From an uncultured Lachnospiraceae bacterium (lineage in GTDB: Bacteria; Bacillota; Clostridia; Lachnospirales; Lachnospiraceae): a stretch of DNA of 64,000 bases. The position numbers and the translations under genes were made by a program. Of this stretch, positions 52,330 to 60,699 are shown one piece after another (positions within the stretch are counted from its first letter, which is position 1; each line of letters opens with the position of its first letter). The notes under the pieces were generated by a model. The model saw nothing but the letters and a program-made list of their open reading frames with translations, was not told the origin of the DNA and did no database searches. The stretch lies in NCBI GenBank assembly GCA_947628705.1, contig CANRAZ010000001.1, forward strand, positions 1 through 64,000. The letters are read 5' to 3'.

Positions 52330-52359
52330 TTGTCATTTAACGTGTAAATGTGTTATACT
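52330..52359 (+). promoter_or_regulatory. Promoter of rqcH
   Basis: TTGTCA, an 18-base spacer and TATACT (or 17 and TTATAC) fit SigA. Transcription from about 52366 would give a leader of nearly 190 bases that includes the 33-bp repeats. Confidence 0.7.
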
Positions 52360-52434
52360 AGCCAACGGGTACGGTTTTTAGGTAAAGTCTGAAAATTTGT
52401 AAACAAAATCCCGATATGCGAAAGAAAGCCTGAT

Positions 52435-52536
52435 AAAAAGAGGCGGCTTACCGCATAATCATAATAATTGAAAAGGCGGCTCACCGCACAATCATAATAA
52501 TTGAAAAGGCAACTTACCGCACAATCGTTATTTTAA
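52435..52536 (+). repeat. Three imperfect 33-bp tandem repeats in the rqcH leader
   Basis: Three copies of a unit like AAAAGGCGGCTCACCGCACA followed by ATCATAATAATTG. The first two contain the short hairpin GCGG-CTYA-CCGC; the third has lost it (GGCAACTTACCGC). The last copy runs into the ribosome site AAAAAGGAGG. Confidence 0.8.
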
Positions 52537-52552
52537 AAAGGAGGAAAGCGTC

Positions 52553-54358
52553 ATGGCATTTGACGGTTTTGTGATTTCATGCCTTGCAGACAGTCTCAGG
52601 AGCTGTCTCGTGGGAGGCAGAATAACCAAGATAAGCCAGCCTGAAAAAGATGAAATCATTCTGACAATCAAAAACTACGATGTCTACAGGCTTGATATTT
52701 CCGTAAACGCTTCTCTCCCTTTGGTATGCCTGACTGATGAAACCAAGCCTGCGCCGCTGACCGCTCCCGGCTTTTGCATGCTGCTTAGAAAGCATCTAAA
52801 CAACGCAAAAATCATTGATATCGTCCAGCCTAACATGGAAAGAGTCATCATGTTAAAAATTGAGCATTTGGACGAAATGGGCGATTTAAAAGAAAAATGG
52901 CTTATTGCAGAGCTTATGGGCAAGCACTCCAACATCATATTTACCGACGAGAGCATGAGGATAATAGACTCAATAAAGCATGTTTCGCAATTTGTAAGCT
53001 CTGTAAGAGAGGTTTTGCCGGGCAGGGATTACTTTATCCCAAAGACAACGGACAAGACTGACGCCCATGAATCTGATTATAAAAGCTTTTGCAGCGCCGT
53101 AAGGAGCAAGCATTGTGAGGTTTTCAAGGCTCTGTACTGCTCGTACACGGGCTTTTCTCCTTTGATCGCAAATGAGATATGCAAACGGGCGGGGGTACCC
53201 TCTTCCGAAAATACCGATGCTCTTACAGAGGACGCCCTCAGTTCGCTTTATGAAATTACGAAGCATATGCTGGATATGTCGGATAACGGCAAATACTCTC
53301 CCGTCATAATAACAAAAAATTCAGAGCCTGTTGAATTTTCCTGCTTTCCTCTGACCGTCTACAGTGAGGAGAGCTTTGAAACCGTGGAATACAACAGCAT
53401 TTCCGAGGTTCTTACCTCCTTCTACAGCATGAAGGAGAAGCTTTCAAGAATAAACCAGAAATCCGCCGCGCTTAGAAAAAACCTCTTAACGGCGATAGAA
53501 AGAGTCTCAAAGAAATATGACCTTCAGCTTGCGCAGCTTAAGGACACCGAAAAGCGTGACAAATTCAAGGTTTACGGAGAGCTGATTACCGCCTACGGCT
53601 ATTCGGTGCCCGAAGGCTCAAAAAGCATGAGCTGCATTAACTACTATGACGGAAAGGAAATTACGATTCCTCTCGACCCGACTATTCCTGTTCTTGCCAA
53701 CGCCAAAAGATATTTTGACAGATACTCCAAATTAAAAAGGACAAACGAAGCTGTCGCCGAGCTTTTAAAAAAGACCTCTGAGGAACTGTACCACTTAAAA
53801 TCCATACAGAATTCTCTTGATATGGCTCTGTATGAGGGCGACTTGGCGGATATCAGGCGCGAAATGGCTGAATACGGCTATATCAAAAAAAATTCTGACG
53901 AGCGGAAAAATCTCAAATCAGGAAATACATCTAAAGCCGGAAGAAGCGGAAAAAACAGGGAGCTTAAATCAAAAAATCACTCCTCGCCGCTCCATTACAG
54001 GACTGATGACGGCTTTGATTTATACGCAGGCAAAAACAATTACCAGAACGACGAAATAACCTTTAAGCTTGCCGACGGAGGCGACTGGTGGTTCCACGCC
54101 AAAAACGCTCCCGGCTCTCACGTTATCTTAAAAACAGACGGTAAGGAAATACCCGATAAGGTGTTTGAGCAGGCGGCGGCTCTTGCTGCGTACTACTCTT
54201 CGCAAAAGGACAGCGGAAAGGTAGAAATCGACTACCTGCAAAGAAAAAACGTCAAGAAACCGAACGGCTCCAAGCCCGGCTTTGTCGTTTACTACACCAA
54301 CTACTCTATGGTTGCCGCTCCCGATATCTCCTCTCTCACCGAGGTTGCAGGAGATTAA
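52553..54358 (+). CDS. rqcH: RqcH (NFACT family, ribosome-associated quality control)
   Basis: RqcH, formerly annotated as fibronectin/fibrinogen-binding protein, binds stalled 50S subunits with peptidyl-tRNA and adds C-terminal alanine tails. The 601-residue protein opens with FDGFVISCLADSLRSCLVGG and ends with the NFACT-R domain (FHAKNAPGSHVILKTDGKEI and KPGFVVYYTNYS). The middle carries a coiled coil rich in Lys and Glu (about residues 285-345 and 385-425). AAAAAGGAGGAAAGC precedes the ATG. Its long leader with tandem repeats is unusual. It is read as a single gene; the histidinol phosphatase that follows has its own promoter. Confidence 0.94.
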   Translation: MAFDGFVISCLADSLRSCLVGGRITKISQPEKDEIILTIKNYDVYRLDISVNASLPLVCLTDETKPAPLTAPGFCMLLRKHLNNAKIIDIVQPNMERVIMLKIEHLDEMGDLKEKWLIAELMGKHSNIIFTDESMRIIDSIKHVSQFVSSVREVLPGRDYFIPKTTDKTDAHESDYKSFCSAVRSKHCEVFKALYCSYTGFSPLIANEICKRAGVPSSENTDALTEDALSSLYEITKHMLDMSDNGKYSPVIITKNSEPVEFSCFPLTVYSEESFETVEYNSISEVLTSFYSMKEKLSRINQKSAALRKNLLTAIERVSKKYDLQLAQLKDTEKRDKFKVYGELITAYGYSVPEGSKSMSCINYYDGKEITIPLDPTIPVLANAKRYFDRYSKLKRTNEAVAELLKKTSEELYHLKSIQNSLDMALYEGDLADIRREMAEYGYIKKNSDERKNLKSGNTSKAGRSGKNRELKSKNHSSPLHYRTDDGFDLYAGKNNYQNDEITFKLADGGDWWFHAKNAPGSHVILKTDGKEIPDKVFEQAAALAAYYSSQKDSGKVEIDYLQRKNVKKPNGSKPGFVVYYTNYSMVAAPDISSLTEVAGD

Positions 54359-54372
54359 AGCAGGCCGACAGG

Positions 54373-54401
54373 TTGACCGTCTGCACCGAAAAAGATATAC
54401 G
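54373..54401 (+). promoter_or_regulatory. Possible promoter of the histidinol phosphatase gene
   Basis: TTGACC, a 17-base spacer and TATACG lie about 90 bases ahead of the 54493 start. Confidence 0.5.
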
Positions 54402-54492
54402 ATTAAAAAAACAGCTGTTTACAAAAGGCTTGCTTTAAATTAGAATTAAACCTGAACGGTAATGCAATACATTTTATACGAAAGGAATACAC

Positions 54493-55308
54493 ATGATTTC
54501 ATCTGACTATCACGTCCACTCTTCATTTTCAACCGACAGCGACGCTCCCCCCAGTGAGGTCTTAAACGCCGCCGTAAGTCTCGGACTTAAATCTGTCTGC
54601 CTCACTGACCATATGGACTGCGAATGGCCCGAGGATCCTGAACTTTTTATTTTTGATACGGATGAATACTTTAAAGCCCTCACTAAATTAAAAGAGGAAT
54701 ATAAAGACAGGCTTGATTTGCGAATCGGAATGGAGCTTGGTCTAAGAAGTGAGCCTGACGTTTATGCTTTTCTTTCGGAAAGCTACAAAAAATATCAGGA
54801 TATGCCTTTTGACTTTATTATCGGCTCAACCCATGTTTTCGATTACGGAGACCCATACTACACTAAATTCTGGGAGGATAAGAATCCCGACAGCGTGGTA
54901 AACTCCTTTTACGAATCGACTCTGTTTAACGCCTCCCATTATGACTGCTACGACGTCTACGGACACATCGACTATATCACAAGATACCTTCCTGACGGCT
55001 GCCACTATGAGCAGTCACGTTATGCTGAACTAATTGAAGCAATCTTAAAGGCAATAATTAACGGGAACCGCGGAATCGAGATAAACACAGCTTCTCTTAC
55101 AAAGGGCTATGCCGACGCCAATCCCAACGCTTCTGTAATAAAGCTTTATAAAGAGTTGGGTGGTGAAATCATTACTGTGGGAAGCGATGCCCACTCTCCC
55201 GAAAACCTGACGGCACATTTTGACACGGCAGCTACGATTTTAAAGGATTGCGGATTCAAGTACTATACTGAGTTTGTAAACCGCAAGCCTGTATTTTTGG
55301 AACTGTAG
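54493..55308 (+). CDS. Histidinol-phosphatase (PHP domain, HisJ/HisK type)
   Basis: A PHP-fold phosphatase that would remove phosphate from histidinol phosphate, a late step in histidine synthesis. The first metal motif DYHVHSSFSTDSDA is at residues 5-18, SVCLTDHMD follows, then RIGMELGLRSE with a metal glutamate, and IIGSTHVF and VGSDAHSPENLT near the C-terminus. Its 271 residues match HisJ/HisK of Firmicutes. AAAGGAATACAC precedes the ATG. No other his gene is in the window, and PHP phosphatases of this type can act on other substrates, so the specific name is likely rather than certain. Confidence 0.85.
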   Translation: MISSDYHVHSSFSTDSDAPPSEVLNAAVSLGLKSVCLTDHMDCEWPEDPELFIFDTDEYFKALTKLKEEYKDRLDLRIGMELGLRSEPDVYAFLSESYKKYQDMPFDFIIGSTHVFDYGDPYYTKFWEDKNPDSVVNSFYESTLFNASHYDCYDVYGHIDYITRYLPDGCHYEQSRYAELIEAILKAIINGNRGIEINTASLTKGYADANPNASVIKLYKELGGEIITVGSDAHSPENLTAHFDTAATILKDCGFKYYTEFVNRKPVFLEL

Positions 55309-55322
55309 AGCAAAGCATAAAA

Positions 55323-55359
55323 ACGGTGCAGAACCTTTAGAGGCGCTGCACCGTTTTTT
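55323..55359 (+). terminator. Terminator after the histidinol phosphatase gene
   Basis: ACGGTGCAG and CTGCACCGT form a 9-bp stem extended by A/T pairs and followed by TTTTTT. The minus-strand side (TTTTT after the stem) could also serve the convergent cysteine desulfurase gene. Confidence 0.85.
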
Positions 55360-55402
55360 ATATGAAAGCAGTTTGAATGAGCCTTTTTACCGGCATGAAC
55401 CG

Positions 55403-56590
55403 CTAAGCCCTTGAGCTTTCCCTCATCTGTGCGATTACAATTTTAAGCTCGTCAACCGCCCTGTCGATTTCCTCAATTTTGTTATCATTCCCTATTGTAA
55501 ATCTTACGCTTGCCAGTGCGAGCTTTTCCTCAAGTCCGAGCGCTTCAAGAACGTGAGACGGCGCCTCGGAAAAAGCGCTGCACGCCGAACCGCTGGAAGC
55601 GCACACGCCTGCGGTATCAAGCATAAGAGGTATTGAACCCTCGTTTATTCCTGCAAAGCTGAAATTTACATTGCCCGGAAGTCTTTTGGCTCTTATGGCA
55701 TTTTCTACCCTGCCCGTATCTACTCTGCTTCCGTTTAGCCTGCACTCAGGGATTTCGTTCATAATTCGGTTTATCATATGGTTCCTGAGCTTGCTTACAT
55801 AAATAAAGTTATCGTTCATGTTTGCGGCCGCTTCCTTCGCTGCGGCTGCAAAGCCAACGATTCCTGCAACATTTTCCGTTCCTGCACGAAGTCCAAACTC
55901 CTGCTCTCCCCCATGAAGGAGGCTCTCGATTCCCGAACCCTTTCTTACATAAAGCGCGCCGACTCCCTTCGGTCCGTGAATCTTATGCGAGCTCATACTC
56001 ATAAGGTCAATTTGCAGTTTGTTTACATCAATGGGAATCTGCCCAAATGCCTGAACCGCATCTACGTGGAAAATCTTTCTGTAGTATGCGGCTATATTCC
56101 CGATTTCCTCTATCGGTTCAATCGTTCCGATTTCATTGTTCGCATACATTATGCTTATCATTCTGGTTATTCTGCTGATATTGCTTTGGAGCTGATATAA
56201 ATCAACCGTTCCATACCTGTCTACATTTATATACTTAACAAAAAAGCCCTCTTTTTCGAGATATTTACAGGTATTGATTACGGCGTGATGCTCTATTTTA
56301 GAGGTTATTATCTGGCTTTGACGGCCTGCGCCAGCATACATAGAACCCTTTATTGCAAAATTATCCGATTCCGTACCGCCTGATGTGAATATTATCTCCT
56401 CAGGGGCAGCTCCGATAACTCCAGCAATAACGGCTCTTGCCTCCTCCACTGCACGTCTGCACTCCATTGAGGAGGCGTAATTGCCCGACGGATTGGCATA
56501 ATTCTCAACCATATAAGGCAGCATTGCTTCTAGCACTTTTTCGCTGCACCTTGTCGTCGCAGCATTATCTAAATAAATACAGTCGTTCAT
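55403..56590 (-). CDS. Cysteine desulfurase (NifS/IscS family)
   Basis: A PLP enzyme that takes sulfur from cysteine for iron-sulfur clusters and thio-modified tRNA. I start at the ATG at 56590 (MNDCIYLDNAATT), six codons after the track TTG start, giving 395 residues. YLDNAATT is the N-terminal family motif; the PLP lysine is in SMSSHKIHGPKGVGALYV and the active cysteine in CASSGSACSAFSEAPSH. The loop length suits class I (NifS/IscS) enzymes. The ribosome site is weak. No iscU or mnmA gene is adjacent, so the partner pathway is not known. Confidence 0.93.
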   Translation of the reverse strand: MNDCIYLDNAATTRCSEKVLEAMLPYMVENYANPSGNYASSMECRRAVEEARAVIAGVIGAAPEEIIFTSGGTESDNFAIKGSMYAGAGRQSQIITSKIEHHAVINTCKYLEKEGFFVKYINVDRYGTVDLYQLQSNISRITRMISIMYANNEIGTIEPIEEIGNIAAYYRKIFHVDAVQAFGQIPIDVNKLQIDLMSMSSHKIHGPKGVGALYVRKGSGIESLLHGGEQEFGLRAGTENVAGIVGFAAAAKEAAANMNDNFIYVSKLRNHMINRIMNEIPECRLNGSRVDTGRVENAIRAKRLPGNVNFSFAGINEGSIPLMLDTAGVCASSGSACSAFSEAPSHVLEALGLEEKLALASVRFTIGNDNKIEEIDRAVDELKIVIAQMRESSRA

Positions 56591-56731
56591 GGTACTGCCG
56601 GAAATCAATTTACTATATTATATGCTTTACTTCCGTTTTGGACTGAAAATATTATCCGCTTACATTTTTTCCGTCTTTAAAACATATATTTTACTTGAAA
56701 ACTGCATTTTTCAAACGGCTGCATCAGAAAT

Positions 56732-58231
56732 ATGAAAAAGAAAATACTTCTCGGAACAATAATCCTCACCGTAGCAGGGCTCATATCCCGTGTCATCGGC
56801 TTTATGTATAAAATATTTCTTGCCAAATCCATGTCGGCGGAAACAATGGGGCTTTATCAGCTTGTTTTCCCTGTTTATAATGTGTGCTTTACCCTTTTTG
56901 CATCAGGAATACAGGTAACGGTTTCAAAGATGATTGCCGAAGTAAAGGAATATCCGGCTAAGAAATCCGCACTGCTGAAGCTGTCCTGTCTGGTTTCCGT
57001 TATAATTGCGACAGTGCTTACAATATTTATCAGCAGCAACGCAGGATTTGTCGCCCGTGTTTTCGTTAAAGAGGAAGCAGTTGCACCGGGGCTTCGCATA
57101 CTAAGCTATGCCTTTCCGTTCTGTGCGGTAACATCAGTCATAAACGGTTATTTCTACGGAATGAAGAAATCCGGAATTCCGGCGGCAAGCCAGCTTATCG
57201 AGCAGACGATAAGAGTAGGGCTTGTCTTTATCGTTGCAAGCGTTTACACCGACGACGGCGTAGTTACATGCGAGCTCGCTGTGCTTGGCATGCTTGCCGG
57301 TGAAATCGCATCCTGCATATTTAACGCAATAAGTCTTGCGGCAGAAAAGAAACAGCCTGTTCAAACAACGGAAAGCGTCCGCTACAGCGGAATTCTGTCA
57401 AGATTTGCAAAAATGAGCATTCCCCTGACTCTAAACAGATTCGTGTTAAGCCTGCTTCACAGCTTTGAAACCATCATTTTGCCTCTCCTGCTTGTAAAGT
57501 CGGGAAACACTCGCGAAGAAGCTCTCGCGACCCTCGGCATTTTAAACGGAATGACGATTCCGTTTCTCGTTTTTCCGTCGGCAATAACCAGTTCAATATC
57601 AATTCTCCTTCTCCCGACAATTTCGGAGGCACAGTGCAAGGGCAGGCTCTCCGTTTGCAGACAGGCTACGGCTCTGGTTCTTAAATATTCGTTTATCTTA
57701 GGTCTTGCGTGCTTCGGCATTTTCAATGTCAGCGGTCTGAAGCTCTGCTCTATGATATTCGGAAACGAAACATCGGGGCAATATCTTATCATACTTTCCT
57801 TTCTTTGTCCGATGATGTACATGTCAGCCACTGTTCCAAGCATCATAAACGGTCTTGGAAAGCCGCTTATTACCTTCAGAAATTCCTGCATAATAAATAT
57901 TGTTCAGATAATACTGCTTGCGGTTTTCATTATCAATTTTGGAATCAAGGGCTATTTTATAACAATGTTTATTACGCAGTTTATCCAGCTTTATCTGGAC
58001 GTTTACTCCTTAAATCACGAAAGAATGTTTAAAATGGACGTCAAAAACTCGATAATCATACCCGGACTCCTTGTCGGGCTTCTGATTCCGATTTTTAATG
58101 CAATACTCAGCAAGATATCAGGTCACTTTGGAGGACTTACGGGAATCTGCATAACAGTCCCTGCCTTTTTGCTGTTTTATGCAGTTCTGCTTGTGACGGT
58201 CAAGGTGATAAGGAAAAGCGATTTTGCGTAA
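56732..58231 (+). CDS. SpoVB/MurJ-like polysaccharide or lipid II flippase (MOP superfamily)
   Basis: A 499-residue protein with about 14 helices of the oligosaccharidyl-lipid flippase superfamily. The start ILTVAGLISRVIGFMYKIFL and the following AKSMSAETMGLYQLVFPVYN are typical of SpoVB/YtgP/YkvU-like members, which take part in spore cortex or cell-wall synthesis. LNRFVLSLLHSFETIILP lies in the second half. The ATG has no clear ribosome site and sits 141 bases from the divergent cysteine desulfurase start. The length and sequence favour SpoVB over MATE drug exporters. Confidence 0.85.
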   Translation: MKKKILLGTIILTVAGLISRVIGFMYKIFLAKSMSAETMGLYQLVFPVYNVCFTLFASGIQVTVSKMIAEVKEYPAKKSALLKLSCLVSVIIATVLTIFISSNAGFVARVFVKEEAVAPGLRILSYAFPFCAVTSVINGYFYGMKKSGIPAASQLIEQTIRVGLVFIVASVYTDDGVVTCELAVLGMLAGEIASCIFNAISLAAEKKQPVQTTESVRYSGILSRFAKMSIPLTLNRFVLSLLHSFETIILPLLLVKSGNTREEALATLGILNGMTIPFLVFPSAITSSISILLLPTISEAQCKGRLSVCRQATALVLKYSFILGLACFGIFNVSGLKLCSMIFGNETSGQYLIILSFLCPMMYMSATVPSIINGLGKPLITFRNSCIINIVQIILLAVFIINFGIKGYFITMFITQFIQLYLDVYSLNHERMFKMDVKNSIIIPGLLVGLLIPIFNAILSKISGHFGGLTGICITVPAFLLFYAVLLVTVKVIRKSDFA

Positions 58232-58536
58232 TGAGTTAACTAATAAACATTCTAAGCTATACAATAAATACTATACGGCTTCAAATAAGCTCGCATCGGC
58301 TCGCGCCGAAACGCTTCTGTAAACGGTGCAGTTTTAATAAAAATGAACATTCGATGCATTGGGCTTCCATATGCGAAGTTTTTTTGAAATAATCGACTGC
58401 TCGGTATTAAAAATCCCTCGAAAGGACTTTTTTCAGCAAAAATACAAGTTTGAATACCAATAATAAATTTGTTATGCTATAATGTCCTCAAGCAATACCG
58501 CCGATTTTGCCGGCTTATATTTGCGAGTAGAACATT
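58232..58536. other. Intergenic region after the SpoVB-like gene
   Basis: About 300 bases without a convincing gene. CTTC-CATATGC-GAAG followed by TTTTTTT (about 58366-58392) is a weak terminator candidate, and the extended -10 promoter at 58475-58483 lies near its end. A/T-rich throughout, with only very short ORFs. Confidence 0.5.
58475..58483 (+). promoter_or_regulatory. Extended -10 promoter before the zinc-ribbon gene pair
   Basis: TGC-TATAAT matches an extended -10 element; no consensus -35 is found upstream. It would serve the 58537 ORF and the two genes that follow. Confidence 0.5.
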
Positions 58537-58638
58537 ATGAGAAAGAAATCATCAGGTTTACTGCTTGACGCCGTCTGCTTTTTAATCGGCTGCGCCGAAT
58601 CACCGGCAAAGACGGCCGGCGGCACAGGCAAAAGATAA
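58537..58638 (+). CDS. 33-residue lipoprotein-like small ORF (possible remnant)
   Basis: This ORF is too short for the track. It reads MRKKSSGLLLDAVCFLIGC and ends KTAGGTGKR: a basic start, a hydrophobic stretch and a Cys in a lipobox-like position (LIGC), then a short polar tail. It has the form of a lipoprotein signal but almost no mature part, and an Asp interrupts the hydrophobic stretch. It may be a remnant of a lipoprotein gene or a small leader ORF. Its stop lies directly before the GGAGGTGA ribosome site of the zinc-ribbon gene. Confidence is low. Confidence 0.3.
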   Translation: MRKKSSGLLLDAVCFLIGCAESPAKTAGGTGKR

Positions 58639-58653
58639 CGGAGGTGAATAATT

Positions 58654-59733
58654 GTGTTTTGCGGAAATTGCGGAAAAAAAATTCAAGAGGATTTTAAGAT
58701 ATGTCCTTATTGCGGAAAGGCAATCTCTCACTCGACAAGCAGTGTGCCGGGCGATTTAACCGCACCTGCTGCGCCTGTACAAGCGGCGGCGAACGTTACG
58801 GCTAGACAGACCGCGCCTGTTACGCCTGTGCAAGCGGCGGCGAACGTTACGGCTGAACAGACCGTGCCTGTTACGCCTGTGCAAACGGCGGCGAACGTTA
58901 CGGCTGAACAGACCGCGCCTGTTACGCCTGTGCAAGCGGCGGCGAACGTTACGGCAGAACAAACTGTGCCTGTTACGCCTGTGCAAGCGGCGGCAAACGT
59001 CACGGCCGGTACTCCTCAAGGGTACTATCAGCAGAATGTACAATCGGGGTACGCATATTCTGCACCTGTCAATGTTAAGAAAAAGACTCACCCGCTTTCA
59101 GTTATTCTGTTAGTTGTCGGCTTGCTTTGCATAGCGGGTGCGGCGGTTTTGGTTTTTATGAATCGCGGACTATTTTTCGAAAAATCAAATGTAGAAGAAA
59201 TCACAGAAGATTCCGTTTTGCCGTGTTCGTTTGATGTTTCTTTACTCTACCTAGGCGAACCTGTACGAACTACCAAATACACGCTTTCGCGTGAAGACGA
59301 CCGGAAGATGCTGAATGATTTGAATAAGCTTATGAAACCATTGAGAAATAATAACGTGGAGATAGACTCTTCGGTGTTTGTTTTACCGCCGATGAAAATC
59401 ACCCTTGATGAAGACGCAGGGTCTGAATATCCTTCTTATGCATATCATCTTGAAGATCTTGAAGATGCGCGTTTCAATGTCATTCTTAACAGATCGCTTT
59501 ATGATTTACAAACGAGTTATAGTTATGAGTATAACATAGGCGACAACATGCCAAGGTTTTTCTTTTTTTCTTATGACAGCGACGGTGATGTTTGGTTTGA
59601 ACCGTACCCTGTTGATAAAATAACAGAATTTGACGAAAACAGACAAAGTCAGCCGTTTGCGATCGTTGACATGGACAATTTACTAAACCAACTCAACATT
59701 TCTCCCCAACAGATGGCTCGATTCATGGATTAA
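58654..59733 (+). CDS. Zinc-ribbon, single-pass membrane protein with tandem-repeat linker (paralogue A)
   Basis: A 359-residue protein starting at a GTG with GGAGGTGA nine bases upstream. The N-terminus is a zinc ribbon, CGNCGKKIQEDFKICPYCGK, probably cytoplasmic. Five copies of a 17-residue unit (PVQAAANVTAEQTVPVT-type) form an extended linker (residues 41-117). A membrane helix follows (about 148-169), so the C-terminal 190 residues should be outside. That domain has FVLPPMKITLD, RFFFFSYDSDG and PFAIVDMDN, which recur in the next protein. I know no named family for it. Zinc-ribbon plus one membrane helix is a common Clostridia layout, but the outer domain looks unassigned. Confidence 0.72.
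   Translation: MFCGNCGKKIQEDFKICPYCGKAISHSTSSVPGDLTAPAAPVQAAANVTARQTAPVTPVQAAANVTAEQTVPVTPVQTAANVTAEQTAPVTPVQAAANVTAEQTVPVTPVQAAANVTAGTPQGYYQQNVQSGYAYSAPVNVKKKTHPLSVILLVVGLLCIAGAAVLVFMNRGLFFEKSNVEEITEDSVLPCSFDVSLLYLGEPVRTTKYTLSREDDRKMLNDLNKLMKPLRNNNVEIDSSVFVLPPMKITLDEDAGSEYPSYAYHLEDLEDARFNVILNRSLYDLQTSYSYEYNIGDNMPRFFFFSYDSDGDVWFEPYPVDKITEFDENRQSQPFAIVDMDNLLNQLNISPQQMARFMD
58774..59004 (+). repeat. 51-bp in-frame tandem repeats
   Basis: Nearly identical 51-bp units encode the 17-residue repeat of the zinc-ribbon protein, about four and a half copies (five copies of the PVQ-AANVTA core). The DNA is homogeneous, with just a few changes such as GCG/ACG or GTG/GCG, which points to recent slippage. 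Confidence 0.9.
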
Positions 59734-59749
59734 GAAGGAGGGATAATAT

Positions 59750-60424
59750 ATGAAAAAGAATACACCCCCTATGGGTCAGTATCCGCAGGATAATGCAAGA
59801 AAAAGAGTAAGTCCGCTCTCGGTAATTATTGCGTTGATCGGAGTGCTTTGTCTGGCGGCGGCGTTAGTTTTGCCTAAGTTTTTAAAGAAAAGCGTTGCTG
59901 ATACAGACTGGGAAAGTTCTCCTGATACAGAAAAGTATTCGTTTTTGGTTACTATAACGAACGATGACGCAAACAATCCGTTTCAGCCTACATCTCATTT
60001 TTCGGTTTCATATGAAAACACGGACGAATGGCTGGATATGGTGACGGAGGCTCTTGCCGATGAGGTGCCGAGCGGCACAGGCGAATTAAATTCGGAAATT
60101 TTCGTTGTACCGCCGATGAAGATTACTATTGACAAGACGGCAAGCAGGATTTTCAAAATTTACCCCCACACAGTTGATGCCACACAGGTGAAAGTTTGTT
60201 TAAATCATTCGGTTGAAACCTCGGAAACTTATTACGACGAAAACGTTTACGGCTATCGACGGTTTTTCATTTTTACTTTAAACGATGACGGAGAGCTTGA
60301 TTTGTTTCCTTTATTGAGCCCTTATAAGGTTCGGTTTGACGGAACTGAAAGCCCTGCGTTTGCCGTCGTTGACATGGACAAAATATGTAAGCAATTGGGA
60401 GTAGATCCGTCGACTGCGTTGTAG
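59750..60424 (+). CDS. Membrane-anchored protein, paralogue B of the zinc-ribbon protein
   Basis: A 224-residue protein with a short basic N-terminus and a membrane helix (about residues 23-46: PLSVIIALIGVLCLAAALVL), then an outer domain. It lacks the zinc ribbon and repeats of its neighbour, but the region around and after the helix is homologous: SPLSVI-like entry, FVVPPMKITIDKT, RRFFIFTLNDDGEL and PAFAVVDMDK correspond to the motifs in paralogue A in the same order. AAGAAGGAGGGATAATAT precedes the ATG, 17 bases after the previous stop, so the two are co-transcribed. This is a tandem duplication with divergence. The function is unknown. Confidence 0.72.
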   Translation: MKKNTPPMGQYPQDNARKRVSPLSVIIALIGVLCLAAALVLPKFLKKSVADTDWESSPDTEKYSFLVTITNDDANNPFQPTSHFSVSYENTDEWLDMVTEALADEVPSGTGELNSEIFVVPPMKITIDKTASRIFKIYPHTVDATQVKVCLNHSVETSETYYDENVYGYRRFFIFTLNDDGELDLFPLLSPYKVRFDGTESPAFAVVDMDKICKQLGVDPSTAL

Positions 60425-60516
60425 GACGTTCTTTAAAATCCTTGCAAAAGAGGATACAGACACATCGAAACTCCTTTTAAGATTACACAGCAAACTGTAC
60501 GACATACAATAACATA

Positions 60517-60546
60517 AAGGGAGGCTTCTCAACCAAAGCCTCCCTT
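60517..60546. terminator. Terminator after the paralogue pair (possibly bidirectional with oadA)
   Basis: AAGGGAGGCTT and AAGCCTCCCTT form a perfect 11-bp stem with an 8-base loop. T-runs are modest on both sides (ACATTTTACCC on plus, CCCTTTATGTT on minus), so it may end the plus operon and the oad transcript. Confidence 0.7.
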
Positions 60547-60558
60547 ACATTTTACCCT

Positions 60559-60652
60559 TAATTCAATTATTTTATAATTCAATAATTTTACAATTAAATT
60601 ACTTCTATAATTCAATTACTTCTAAAATTTAGTTACTTCTAATTTCATACAA
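60559..60652. repeat. Degenerate A/T-rich direct repeats
   Basis: Copies of ATTACTTCTATAATTCA / ATTACTTCTAAAATTTA / GTTACTTCTAATTTCAT recur at about 17-19 bases in this stretch, preceded by more decayed versions. It is probably simple-sequence expansion. Confidence 0.5.
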
Positions 60653-60699
60653 ATTCGACTAAACTTCAAGCCGTACTGTCTGAAATGCCTCTAAGGATA

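Larger units (their letters stand above)
52136..52552. other. Divergent region upstream of rqcH: promoter, long leader and 33-bp repeats
   Basis: Besides the rqcH promoter (52330-52359) and the tandem repeats (52435-52536), the leader has an unassigned part (52366-52430, ACGGTTTTTAGGTAAAGTC) that resembles no riboswitch I know. No other ORF of note is seen. Confidence 0.6.

Noticed and set aside
52435-52536. CRISPR array in the rqcH leader
   Set aside because: Units are adjacent with no unique spacers and only three copies, so it is a simple tandem repeat.
58728-59091. Minus-strand ORFs of 91 and 111 residues opposite the zinc-ribbon repeats
   Set aside because: They exist because the 51-bp unit is a multiple of three and has no stop on either strand; the products are pure repeat without a ribosome site.
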